Part shown: one piece after another, positions 38,329 to 47,009 of the stretch
Layout of the letters: each line of letters opens with the position of its first letter
Position numbering within the stretch: the first letter of the stretch is position 1
Origin: JBEKTW01 sp963727845
GTDB lineage: Bacteria; Bacteroidota; Ignavibacteria; UBA10030; SZUA-254
Direction: 5' to 3'
Assembly (NCBI GenBank): GCA_963727845.1
Contig: CAVSHI010000003.1
Coordinates: forward strand, 992,001-1,056,000
Length of the DNA stretch: 64,000 nt
Made by a program: the position numbers and the translations under genes
The notes under the pieces: model-generated
Seen by the model: only the letters and a program-made list of their open reading frames with translations
What the model was told of the DNA's origin: nothing
The model's database searches: none

Positions 38329-40461
38329 ATGCTTACAGGAACGAGAGACGATTCAGCAGCGACACCACAAACTTCACAACAGCTTAAGAAATCCGTAGGC
38401 CTCAACCGCGAGATGTACCGGCGGGCCATCGGCGACGCGGTTCTTAAGCTCGACCCGCGCTCGATGGTGCGCAACCCCGTCATGTTCGTAGTTGAAGTCG
38501 GGAGCGTCCTGACGACTGCGCTGTGGTTTCAGGCGATGCTTGGATCCGGCGAAGCGCCTGCCTGGTATATCGGCGGTGTTTCTCTCTGGCTCTGGTTCAC
38601 CGTCATCTTTGCGAACTTCTCCGAAGCGTTGGCCGAGGGGCGCGGAAAAGCCCAGGCCGAGGCATTGCGCCGAGCCCGAAAAGATACCAAGGCGAAACGG
38701 CTCCGCGAATCCCGGCGTGCTTCAGCATTCGACCTCGTTTCTTCAACTGAATTGAAAAAGGGAGATGTCTTTCTGGTGGAAGCCGGCGAGACCATCGCTG
38801 CCGATGGTGAAGTCGTTGAAGGAATCGCCTCCGTGGATGAAAGCGCGATCACCGGCGAAAGCGCTCCTGTGATCCGGGAATCCGGAGGCGACCGCAGTGC
38901 CGTCACCGGGGGAACGCGCGTGCTGTCCGACTGGCTGGTCATCCGGGTGACCGCCGAGCCCGGCGGCGGGTTCCTTGACAGGATGATCAAGCTCATAGAG
39001 GGCGCCAAGCGGCAAAAAACACCGAACGAGATCGCGCTTAATATACTCCTGGCGGCGTTCACGATCATCTTCCTCATTGTTTGCGCAACGCTCCTTCCGT
39101 TCTCGCTCTTCAGCGTTTCTGCCGCAGGCCAGGGAACGCCTATCACGGTGACGGTGCTGGTTGCGCTCCTGGTCTGTTTGATTCCGACAACGATTGGCGG
39201 ACTCCTTTCCGCCATCGGGATCGCCGGTATGGACCGGATGATCCGGCACAATGTCATTGCGACTTCCGGCCGTGCTATAGAAGCCGCGGGCGATGTCGAT
39301 GTCCTCTTGCTCGACAAGACCGGTACGATCACGCTCGGCAATCGTATGGCCACCGAATTCACGCCCGCACCGGGCATCTCGAAAGAGCGTCTCGCCAACG
39401 CCGCCCAGCTGGCATCGCTTGCCGATGAAACTCCCGAAGGCCGTTCGATCGTCGTCCTTGCAAAAGAAAAGTACGGCCTCCGCGGGCGGGACATCCATGA
39501 GATTGCGGCGCAGTTCGTTCCATTCAGCGCGCAAACGCGAATGAGCGGCGCGGATATCCATCCGGAGGGCGGGCATGCAAGACTCGTCATTCGAAAAGGT
39601 GCCGCCGATGCGATGAAAACGTACATCGAAAAACAAGGTCGTGTGTTTCCCTCGGCCGTCCAGCTGACGGTGCAGGAAATCAGCAGGGTCGGGGCCACTC
39701 CTCTCGTCGTAGTAGAAAACGATGAAGTCCTCGGCGTGATCCATCTAAAGGACATTGTCAAGGGAGGAATCAAAGAGCGTTTTGCCCATCTGCGGAAGAT
39801 GGGAATCAAAACAGTCATGATCACAGGGGACAATCCGCTCACAGCGACGGCCATTGCCGCAGAAGCCGGCGTGGACGATTTTCTCGCTGAAGCAAAGCCC
39901 GAAGACAAACTCAGACTCATCCGCGATTACCAGGCCGGGGGACGACTGGTCGCGATGACCGGCGACGGCACAAACGACGCCCCGGCGCTGGCGCAGGCGG
40001 ACGTTGCCGTGGCGATGAACACCGGCACACAATCTGCCCGCGAAGCGGCGAACATGATCGACCTCGACAGCAACCCGACGAAACTCATGGAGATTGTCGA
40101 GATCGGCAAGCAGCTCCTCATGACACGCGGCACGCTGACGACGTTCAGCATTGCCAATGACGTTGCAAAGTATTTCGCCATCATCCCCGCGGCGTTCGCG
40201 ACAACGTATCCTGCGCTCAACGCACTGAACATCATGAAACTCGCCACGCCGGAGAGCGCCATCCTCTCCGCAGTAATTTTCAACGCCCTCATCATCGTCG
40301 CCTTGATCCCGTTAGCCCTGAAGGGTGTCAAGTACCGGGCCGTCAGCGCCGTTCAATTGCTTCGAAAGCATCTCTTCATCTATGGTCTCGGCGGGATCGT
40401 TGCACCGTTCATCGGCATAAAACTGATTGATGTCCTTCTCACGGCGATCGGTTTGATTTGA
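38329..40461 (+). CDS. kdpB: Potassium-transporting P-type ATPase subunit B
   Basis: KdpB, at 710 residues, is the ATP-hydrolysing subunit. The phosphorylated Asp329 lies in LLLDKTGTITLGNR. The actuator loop is AITGESAPVI, the nucleotide domain has FSAQTRMSGAD, and the hinge is MVTGDN-like MITGDNPLTA followed by GDGTNDAPALAQADVAVAMN. Residues 1-45 are a somewhat longer cytoplasmic tail than usual. It starts one base after the kdpA stop. The frame is intact. Confidence 0.96.
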   Translation: MLTGTRDDSAATPQTSQQLKKSVGLNREMYRRAIGDAVLKLDPRSMVRNPVMFVVEVGSVLTTALWFQAMLGSGEAPAWYIGGVSLWLWFTVIFANFSEALAEGRGKAQAEALRRARKDTKAKRLRESRRASAFDLVSSTELKKGDVFLVEAGETIAADGEVVEGIASVDESAITGESAPVIRESGGDRSAVTGGTRVLSDWLVIRVTAEPGGGFLDRMIKLIEGAKRQKTPNEIALNILLAAFTIIFLIVCATLLPFSLFSVSAAGQGTPITVTVLVALLVCLIPTTIGGLLSAIGIAGMDRMIRHNVIATSGRAIEAAGDVDVLLLDKTGTITLGNRMATEFTPAPGISKERLANAAQLASLADETPEGRSIVVLAKEKYGLRGRDIHEIAAQFVPFSAQTRMSGADIHPEGGHARLVIRKGAADAMKTYIEKQGRVFPSAVQLTVQEISRVGATPLVVVENDEVLGVIHLKDIVKGGIKERFAHLRKMGIKTVMITGDNPLTATAIAAEAGVDDFLAEAKPEDKLRLIRDYQAGGRLVAMTGDGTNDAPALAQADVAVAMNTGTQSAREAANMIDLDSNPTKLMEIVEIGKQLLMTRGTLTTFSIANDVAKYFAIIPAAFATTYPALNALNIMKLATPESAILSAVIFNALIIVALIPLALKGVKYRAVSAVQLLRKHLFIYGLGGIVAPFIGIKLIDVLLTAIGLI

Positions 40462-40472
40462 GGCAAGGCACA

Positions 40473-40844
40473 ATGCGCATAGGTCCACTCATTTTCGGTG
40501 GAAATACAACTCCGCTCGACCTGCCGATCATGGAATTGAAGCGGGATGGAGTCTATCTCACATTTCCCGAGGAAACCGTGTTGCACGAGGGGGAAGTCTT
40601 TTGGATTGTAAGATGGGTGGGTTCATACGGGCACCCGCGCATCATTTCGTTCTTGCCGAGAAGAATCGTCGCGACCGTGAAGATACTGAAAATTACCGGA
40701 GGCACGCGAGCCTTCGTCGACGTTCTTGAAGGATCTGTTGTGAAGGGGGTTTGCGCGGAAAAGGTACCATCAAACCATTTCGCTGCCCGAGTCCATTCGC
40801 CCCGTCATTCAATTTTTCATACTATCAAAAGGATAGAAGGATGA
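40473..40844 (+). CDS. Unrecognised protein between kdpB and the porin
   Basis: The protein has 123 residues from the ATG at 40473, preceded by AAGG five bases away. It has no signal peptide or membrane helix. The first 95 residues look like a small beta-rich domain (LIFGGNTTPLDLPIMELKRD, VFWIVRWVGSYGHP, RRIVATVKILKITGG), while the histidine- and arginine-rich last 25 residues look unlike the rest. Its stop overlaps the porin start (ATGA), so it is probably translated with the kdp cluster. I do not recognise a family. Confidence 0.55.
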   Translation: MRIGPLIFGGNTTPLDLPIMELKRDGVYLTFPEETVLHEGEVFWIVRWVGSYGHPRIISFLPRRIVATVKILKITGGTRAFVDVLEGSVVKGVCAEKVPSNHFAARVHSPRHSIFHTIKRIEG

Positions 40845-42223
40845 AGTCTGCAGTGATATTGATTTTTCTTACGATGGTCGGTACTTCTCTGGCTCAGCAG
40901 AGCGCAGTCGGTACGCCGGCCAATGCGATGCAGGATACTACCGTAACAGCCGCTGGACAGTCTGCCGCCGCGCCGTTTGCGTTCGGCGACTTCACATGGC
41001 TCAACGGGAACACCAGGCAGAACGCGTCCATCTTCGATTCAAAGTATTTTACGGGCGAGTTTCGCGCCGACGTTTCGTACATCGAAGATTTTAATCAGCC
41101 AGTGGATCACACGCTCTCCGGAACTTCGGAAAGCGGCCGGACAAGTGAGATTCAGGTTCAGCAGCTTGGCATCGGAGGAGACTTTCACGTCGGACACGCG
41201 CTGGGGCGGCTCATGACGCAATTCGGCATGTATTCTACCATGACTCCCAGAAACGACGCCAGTCCGGGCCGCGGCCAATGGGACCTTTCCGACGCATATC
41301 GTTACGTTTCCGAAGCCTACGGCGGGTACCACTGGGACGTGATGAACGGCATTAATTTTGAGGCCGGCATCTTCATGTCGTACGTTGGATTGTTCAGCTA
41401 TTACAATTTCGATAACTGGGCCTACCAGCCGTCGTACGTCTCTTCCAACACGCCATGGTTTTTCAACGGCGTTCGTGTGCAAATTTACACGAGCGATAAA
41501 CTCAAGATCGAGCCTTGGATCATCAACGGCTGGCAGTCGTACGGGATGTATAACCACACGCCGGGCGTCGGGTTTCAAATCCTGTGGCGTCCTGCGGAAA
41601 CCGTTTCCCTCCTCTCCAACGGCTACTACGGACACGATTGGCTTGGGCTTCCCGATCGCATGAGAGTACACAGCGACAACAGTATAGAAATCAAGTATTA
41701 CGATGATCCGTCGCGCAGCATGGACAAAGCGGCGTTTTCTGTTACGGGAGATATCGGATGGGAAAGGGGCGACGGAGTGAATGGTCTCACCGACGCTCCG
41801 GGGTCTCCGGCGCAATACTTCGCGGGAGGTATGATCTACAACCGCTTATGGTTTAATCATGATCTGTTCGCCGTGACGATCGGCGGCGGCGGAATAACAA
41901 ACCCCGGCCGGTACCTGGTACTCATGCCGCCGATCAACGGCGCGACAGCGTTTTCAGGAACACCGTATTTCACCGAAAATCCGGGTGATCAATTTAAAGC
42001 CTGGGATTGCACGGTGACATTCGATTACATGCCGGATCAATGGACTACCTTCCGCATCGAATACAATCATCGCGAATCGAATGTTCCGTATTTCGCGGGT
42101 AGTGGCGGCGTCACACCGCCGGGCGGCAATACCGGCAGTCCCGGCTCGACCGTCAGCGGCTGGACGCCCGATCTCCGAACCACGGAAAGCCGTCTTAACC
42201 TCTCCATGCTTGTGAAATTTTGA
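40841..42223 (+). CDS. Outer-membrane porin-like beta-barrel protein
   Basis: The protein has 460 residues. The ATG at 40841 has AAAAGGA seven bases upstream and gives a signal peptide ending TMVGTSLAQQS. The mature part alternates aromatic and polar residues as in a large barrel (NFEAGIFMSYVGLFSYYNFDNWAYQ, IEPWIINGWQSYG) and ends in RLNLSMLVKF with a C-terminal phenylalanine. It resembles BBP2-like outer-membrane porins. Overlap with the preceding ORF suggests it belongs to the kdp transcript and may admit potassium or other ions across the outer membrane. The ion is an inference from context. Confidence 0.82.
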   Translation: MKSAVILIFLTMVGTSLAQQSAVGTPANAMQDTTVTAAGQSAAAPFAFGDFTWLNGNTRQNASIFDSKYFTGEFRADVSYIEDFNQPVDHTLSGTSESGRTSEIQVQQLGIGGDFHVGHALGRLMTQFGMYSTMTPRNDASPGRGQWDLSDAYRYVSEAYGGYHWDVMNGINFEAGIFMSYVGLFSYYNFDNWAYQPSYVSSNTPWFFNGVRVQIYTSDKLKIEPWIINGWQSYGMYNHTPGVGFQILWRPAETVSLLSNGYYGHDWLGLPDRMRVHSDNSIEIKYYDDPSRSMDKAAFSVTGDIGWERGDGVNGLTDAPGSPAQYFAGGMIYNRLWFNHDLFAVTIGGGGITNPGRYLVLMPPINGATAFSGTPYFTENPGDQFKAWDCTVTFDYMPDQWTTFRIEYNHRESNVPYFAGSGGVTPPGGNTGSPGSTVSGWTPDLRTTESRLNLSMLVKF

Positions 42224-42502
42224 AAAGAAATCTGGCGCACTGTCTCCGAAATTGATTGATTAACCGACGATGCGCAAGACTATTCTCGATGTCTGAAATC
42301 CCAGCTCACGACCAGTCGTCGGTTGAGGTCGGTTAAACCGGGATGGGGGTTTCATAATGTCGATTTCACCTTCTTGAAGAAGATCAGATGGTAGAACCCG
42401 AGCTCTCCGATATTGCAGAGACCGACGTCCCGACGAAAAGAACACGCAGGTTTTGAACAAGAATTTCGTTAAGCATAGATAGTTTTTAGTTATTGCAAAA
42501 TT
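42224..42502. other. Intergenic region after the porin gene
   Basis: There is no supported gene. A few bases of dyad symmetry occur near 42260-42340 (TTGATTAACCGACGATG against GGTTGAGGTCGGTTAA), which may help terminate the porin transcript. It leads directly into the long repeat at 42503. Confidence 0.3.
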
Positions 42503-42829
42503 GTCTGAACCGCTGATTTATATGATAAAATGATGCCGCTGATGTTTTTGCCCCGACTATATCATCAGCAGTCATGAGCGTCATCAGCTTTTATCAGCAG
42601 TCGTCAGCGTAATCAGCGGTCATCAGCGTAATCAGCGGTCGTCATCAGCGGTTCTGACACTCCGCAGTCCTTATTTCTTCCTCCGCCTCACCGTCTGAAC
42701 CGCTGATTTATATGATGAAATGATGCCGCTGATGTTTTTGCCCCGACTATATCATCAGCAGTCATGAGCGTCATCAGCTTTTATCAGCAGTCATCAGCGT
42801 AATCAGCGGTCGTCATCAGCGGTTCTGAC
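42503..42829. repeat. Two-unit direct repeat built of ATCAGCGG blocks
   Basis: Two copies (42503-42658 and 42693-42829) both start GTCTGAACCGCTGATTTATA, share a middle block with GATGTTTTTGCCCCGAC, contain several ATCAGC/CAGCGG units and end CATCAGCGGTTCTGAC. Their ends (GTCTGAACCGCTGAT and ATCAGCGGTTCTGAC) form an inverted pair. Copy 1 has one extra internal unit. The second copy runs into the 3' end of the type IIG gene and supplies its last codons and stop. Confidence 0.85.
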
Positions 42830-45800
42830 CCTCCACAATCTTTATCTCTTCTTCCGTCAATCCATACAACTGATACACCAAGAGATCAATCTTCTTGTCC
42901 GTGGCCGCGATTTGACGTTGGATTGGTTCCTTCTCGCTCTCGAAGCTTGTCTTCTGAAGCTGCTTGTGCAATTCCAGCATCTTGTCGACGAGTGCGACAA
43001 GATCGTCGTGCATTTTCTTTTCCTCCGGCTTCGTGAAGTCGATGGTGTGGAAGGGAAGTTGAAGAATATCTCGAATCATGATCTGCGGGAAGATATCTTC
43101 CGAACTTATCTGGAATCTCTTCCTGAAATACCACCCGATGAAACCAGAATTTAGTATTCCCAGCAAGTAGTAATAATTGAGTTGAGTCCTCTCCTTTTTC
43201 TTAAGCACAAAGAGCAAAGTATTACAATAAGATGTTTCAGGAACGTACGTTGCCAACAGACCCTTGCCTACGATCTTTCGAATCAAAATCTTCTCATCCA
43301 GAAAGTTTTCAGGCTCTCGAGGTGCTGCAAGCCAGCCGCCGTATTTGATCCAATTGTCCTCTGACCACAGTAGCTCATATCTTCCGATGTGCTTTCCATC
43401 GTAAAATGGGGACCATGGTTTCCCTTTTTGTGTTTTTGATGTGAAAGGCTTCGTTTCTCTGATCGCTTTAGTTTGTGGAGGTTTCCCTTTGCCAACCTCA
43501 TAAACCTTGATGCCAGAAAACATCTCTGCGTAATTTGAAAGGTGCTTGCAATGGGTCTCCACCTTCCTCAAGATATTTCCCTCGGTAAGATCGCTCTGGA
43601 CATTGAATGAACCTAGTTCAAACCAAGATTTCGTCGATATCGAAATTATTCGACTAGGTGTATTGACATCTTCAATGTGTGACCTCTTAGGAAATTTTCT
43701 CACTGTAACTTCGCTTATGTGGTAATTCGTGACAGACGGTGCTTTTTCAGTGAACAGGAGTGTCGTATCTACTGTTGCTCCAGAAAAAACATTGCTCGGT
43801 AGACACACAATCTCCTGTAACTTCGTGTTTTGAAGAAGCATATTGCGAAGAGATTCTGTGAATCCTAGATTAAGGTACGTATCCGGAACAATGTACCCCA
43901 ACCGACCCTTATTCTTCAACAGTCGTACTGCCTGTTCAACAAACACGAGATAACTTTCTCCTCTCAAAACAAAGGTCTGGAATCTCTCATTGAGATAACT
44001 CTTTGTCGATTCTATGAACAATGCCCCATACGGCGGATTCCCAATCACGCAATCGAAGCCTCTTTGCAAACCTTCCGAAGGTTTGGAACCTTCGGAAGGT
44101 TCCTCATTCCTAAGGAAGGGAAACTCCGTCTCCCAATCAAACGCATTAATCTTTTTCGCCTGCTCCGCATCGAATAACTCCCCCTGCGCCGTGAAGTCGG
44201 TGCCGATAAGTGAGTTGCCACATTTAATATTGTCACTCAAAACCGGCAGATACACTTCCTTCAAGGCAAGCGTCATCTGCGGGTTTAAGGTTTCAGCGTT
44301 TTCGCCTTCGAGAACTTTGAGATACAGCGACATCTGAGTCACTTCCACCGCTTGCCTGTCGATATCCACGCCGTAAATATTATTGACAAGGATGTCGCGC
44401 TTCTTGCGCGACGAAATGTGCAGGTTCCCGTTCGCATCGATGTAAGCATCGGGCACGCCGTTGATGGTCTGGATGTCCTTCGGATGTGTGTGGTACCATT
44501 CAATGTGGTACTCGATGAGCTTCTGAAATGCACCTAAAAGAAACGAGCCGGAACCGCAGGCAATGTCGATGATCTTCAGCTTGGCGACTTGTTTGGGAGA
44601 AAGCTTCAGCCTCCCCTCGCCAACACCCTTCGACTCGGTCGCTCCGCTCCCTCGCTCAGGGTGACGCTCCTGTTTCTTATCATTATTCGTCATGCTGAGC
44701 GAATCCGCCGTAGGCGGATGAGTCGAAGCATCATACAGCAACTTCCCAACGGTATTATCAACGATGTAATTCACAATGTACTGCGGCGTATAATACACGC
44801 CGCCGGCTTTGCGAACCTCCGGTTTTTCATCGACGCGGACGGTCTTTGCGGTCAGATGGATCGTCTTGCCAAGAAATTTCTCGTAAATGCTTCCGAGAAT
44901 CTCAACACCGATCTCGTTGAAATGGTACGGCGAGAAAGGATAGTTCAGGTTCTCGAGGATCTCCAGAATAACTTTATCGCCGACTTCCAATTCTTCGCAC
45001 TCATGCGGGCTGAAGAGCAGGCCGTTGTACAAAGAACGTCGCTGTTGGAAGAGCTGGTTGAGCAAAGAGTAAAGAGAAACGCCGGGGCGGTCTTTCCACA
45101 TCCTGAGAATCGCGAGGAGCGTGTTTTCCACTTCAATCTCCCGATCCTCGCACACCCGGAAGAACACGATCCGGTCAAGAATCCGTTGGACCGATTCGTT
45201 CAGCGTGTAGTCATTCAGCTTGCGCCGGTTCTTGGGATGTCTTGCAATGTCCCGGGCGAGCTCAATCCGCCATCGGGACAGATCGTCGAGGAAGGTTCTG
45301 TCGAGGTCGAAATCACCGGTACGTTTTTGGAGCAGCTTTGCCGTCAGTGCGTCAAGCGAGCTCGCTTCGACTGCATCCCGTGAAAACGTGTCGAAGAGCT
45401 GATCGAATCGATCCGTGTAGCTTGTGCAGAGAAAGTCAAACTCTTTGATAATGCCAAGCTTCGGCTTTCCATACAACGGTTTGTGTGTGCAGTCAAAGAC
45501 ACGGAATTCTTCAAAGTTGGTGAGGATTGCAACGGGAACTCTTCCGGAAAAACCGTATCGTTTCACCTGGAAAATGGCATCCTGGCTTTTGACAAGATCG
45601 ACGCTGGGTTTCTTCGCTTCGAGAAAGAACTTTGTTTGCCCCTTGATTCGAAAGCGGTAATCCGGTTTCTTTGTCGCTTCCCTGGAATTTGCTTTGTATT
45701 CGTCTTCTGCAATGTAATCGAGAATCGATGAGTATTCCTTGTACTCTTTGCCGAGCGTCTCTTTTGCCGTAAAGAGCGCTGTCTGGTCTTTTGATTCGAT

Positions 45801-46028
45801 TCCGAACGCCGTCTTCACCCGTCCTTCGGGGACGACTTCCTGCAGGTATAGCGGCTTCATCGCCCTATTGTGAACGTCCCACCCCAGCGCTTCAAAGAAC
45901 GGATCGATGAGTTGATTGCGCGTCTGGGTTTCGTTGAAGGAAGGCGCTTTGAGCTGGTGAATATTCTTCTCAAAGTAGACAACGAGCTTTTCTATCCGGC
46001 CTTTTGCTTGAATTCTATTTGTCGCCAT
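42816..46028 (-). CDS. Type IIG (Eco57I-like) restriction-modification enzyme
   Basis: This 1070-residue single-chain enzyme has an N-terminal PD-(D/E)XK-type nuclease region (PDYRFRIKGQTKFFLEAKKP near residues 120-140), a helical connector, an N6-adenine methyltransferase core (SAM motif I IIDIACGSGSFLLG near 480-492, catalytic IGNPPYGALF near 660) and a C-terminal TaqI-like specificity domain. Palindromic repeats are inserted in frame just before motif I (44613-44733, coding DASTHPPTADSLSM and PERGSGATESKG) and before NPPY (44069-44101, coding PSEGSKPSEG). The last residues and stop lie in the ATCAGCGG repeat. No separate methylase or specificity gene is nearby. It should cut and methylate its own site; activity with the inserts is uncertain. 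Confidence 0.87.
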   Translation of the reverse strand: MATNRIQAKGRIEKLVVYFEKNIHQLKAPSFNETQTRNQLIDPFFEALGWDVHNRAMKPLYLQEVVPEGRVKTAFGIESKDQTALFTAKETLGKEYKEYSSILDYIAEDEYKANSREATKKPDYRFRIKGQTKFFLEAKKPSVDLVKSQDAIFQVKRYGFSGRVPVAILTNFEEFRVFDCTHKPLYGKPKLGIIKEFDFLCTSYTDRFDQLFDTFSRDAVEASSLDALTAKLLQKRTGDFDLDRTFLDDLSRWRIELARDIARHPKNRRKLNDYTLNESVQRILDRIVFFRVCEDREIEVENTLLAILRMWKDRPGVSLYSLLNQLFQQRRSLYNGLLFSPHECEELEVGDKVILEILENLNYPFSPYHFNEIGVEILGSIYEKFLGKTIHLTAKTVRVDEKPEVRKAGGVYYTPQYIVNYIVDNTVGKLLYDASTHPPTADSLSMTNNDKKQERHPERGSGATESKGVGEGRLKLSPKQVAKLKIIDIACGSGSFLLGAFQKLIEYHIEWYHTHPKDIQTINGVPDAYIDANGNLHISSRKKRDILVNNIYGVDIDRQAVEVTQMSLYLKVLEGENAETLNPQMTLALKEVYLPVLSDNIKCGNSLIGTDFTAQGELFDAEQAKKINAFDWETEFPFLRNEEPSEGSKPSEGLQRGFDCVIGNPPYGALFIESTKSYLNERFQTFVLRGESYLVFVEQAVRLLKNKGRLGYIVPDTYLNLGFTESLRNMLLQNTKLQEIVCLPSNVFSGATVDTTLLFTEKAPSVTNYHISEVTVRKFPKRSHIEDVNTPSRIISISTKSWFELGSFNVQSDLTEGNILRKVETHCKHLSNYAEMFSGIKVYEVGKGKPPQTKAIRETKPFTSKTQKGKPWSPFYDGKHIGRYELLWSEDNWIKYGGWLAAPREPENFLDEKILIRKIVGKGLLATYVPETSYCNTLLFVLKKKERTQLNYYYLLGILNSGFIGWYFRKRFQISSEDIFPQIMIRDILQLPFHTIDFTKPEEKKMHDDLVALVDKMLELHKQLQKTSFESEKEPIQRQIAATDKKIDLLVYQLYGLTEEEIKIVEGQNR

Positions 46029-46074
46029 GTTAAGTCACAAAGAATGATTTTCAATTTAGATAGTCATGCTGCAA

Positions 46075-46145
46075 CAATCCAGACCTCACCTCTAATCCTC
46101 TCCTCCCGAAGGGATGCCTTCGGCATAAAAGGAGAGGATGTTGTG
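46075..46145. repeat. Hairpin repeat downstream of a DinB gene
   Basis: ATCCTCTCCT and AGGAGAGGAT form long arms around a second small hairpin (CCGAAGG/CCTTCGG). It resembles the dispersed palindromic repeats elsewhere in the window and may end transcription of the DinB gene (minus strand) before the type IIG gene. Confidence 0.55.
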
Positions 46146-46154
46146 GCTTCATTC

Positions 46155-46631
46155 TCACGCCATCCATTTCTTTCTTTCCCTCGGATCCGCGTCGCTGAAG
46201 ATCTGGTCCAGGTGATGCTGCATATGTTTCACGTAGTCGCTTGCGATAAACTGAAGCGTCACCGGTTTGCCATTGTCCACGTGGCACACGTTGCTCAATG
46301 ATTGTGGGTCGATAAGCTCGATGATGTGCGCGAGATGCAGGTTATAGAAATACCATGCGTTGACCAGGTCGTCCCACTTTTCAGAACGATAGTGTTGTGA
46401 GGTGACCCAGTGCAGCTGCTCATACGAGAACGTTCCGATGTCTCGGGATCCCTGCATCCGCACGATGCGCTGGTGATTGTTGCTCGCCGAGTCCACGAGG
46501 TGGCCGAGAATCTCTTTGATGGACCACTTCTCAGCGTATGGCTTCTCGGAGGCGCGGCTTTCCGTGATGGCAAGGAGCCCCGTTTTCGCGGTGTGAATGG
46601 TTTCTCTGAGATGCTGTGCTACTAAGAGCAT
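46155..46631 (-). CDS. DinB-superfamily protein
   Basis: This 158-residue four-helix-bundle protein has the DinB_2 pattern: KPYAEKWSIKEILGHLVDSASNNHQR, with the first metal-site histidine in LGHLVD, and SDYVKHMQHHLDQIF with the distal histidines. The family includes metal-dependent thiol transferases and many proteins of unknown role. AAGGAA lies just before the ATG at 46631. It appears monocistronic, and no thiol biosynthesis gene lies nearby. Confidence 0.85.
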   Translation of the reverse strand: MLLVAQHLRETIHTAKTGLLAITESRASEKPYAEKWSIKEILGHLVDSASNNHQRIVRMQGSRDIGTFSYEQLHWVTSQHYRSEKWDDLVNAWYFYNLHLAHIIELIDPQSLSNVCHVDNGKPVTLQFIASDYVKHMQHHLDQIFSDADPRERKKWMA

Positions 46632-46713
46632 GAGTTCCTTTTCGATAAGTATTCACTCGTAGGTCGGATTAATCCTGCAAAAGCATAATGAATACCGATG
46701 AAATTAGCAAGTC

Positions 46714-46851
46714 ATGCCTGCTTTTCAGATTCGTTCATGGATTATTTTTTCGCTGGCGGCAATCGTTCTCGTCCGCTGGAATGTCCATCCAGCATGGGTT
46801 CTTGCAGGTTCTGCAATTATTGGGTATCTTTCTTCGTTTGGCAACATCTAA
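46714..46851 (+). pseudogene. Small membrane ORF resembling the C-terminal end of a ChrA transporter
   Basis: The ORF has 45 residues, one membrane helix and the pattern WIIFSLAAIVLVRWNVHPAWVL followed by AGSAIIGYL. This resembles the last helix of chromate transporters (a strand ending in RF-x-NPAW followed by a glycine-rich helix). An in-frame stop lies six bases before the ATG and no other ChrA part is visible, so it may be a remnant. An independent small protein is also possible. Confidence 0.35.
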
Positions 46852-46867
46852 TGGGAATTCCGGGCAA

Positions 46868-47008
46868 ATGAGCAGATCATTATTTATCGTCGTCGGGATC
46901 GTTACCGTGCTCCTCGTGGCCACGGTTGGCGTCGCCAATTTCTTCTCACTTTCCAGGTTGGAAACGACGGCCCGTTTCTCTAGCGGAGTGTGGTCAGGAG
47001 AGATTTGA
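46868..47008 (+). CDS. Small membrane protein upstream of kdpD (46 residues)
   Basis: The ORF has one hydrophobic helix (LFIVVGIVTVLLVATVGVANFF) and a polar tail. Its stop lies one base before the kdpD GTG, and the kdpD ribosome site (CAGGAGAG) is inside it, so it may be translated with kdpD. No family is recognised. Confidence 0.4.
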   Translation: MSRSLFIVVGIVTVLLVATVGVANFFSLSRLETTARFSSGVWSGEI

Positions 47009-47009
47009 A

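Noticed and set aside
42260..42460. Minus-strand frame of 66 codons after the porin
   Set aside because: It has no ribosome site, no motif and low-complexity arginine-rich content, as expected for a chance frame.
42503..42829. CRISPR array suggested by repeated ATCAGCGG blocks
   Set aside because: The units are short, unevenly spaced and lack unique spacers of constant length, and there are no cas genes nearby.
44613..44733. Interpretation of the type IIG inserts as normal loops of the enzyme
   Set aside because: The DNA here forms the same inverted repeats seen in intergenic regions of the window, which native loop sequence would not be expected to do.
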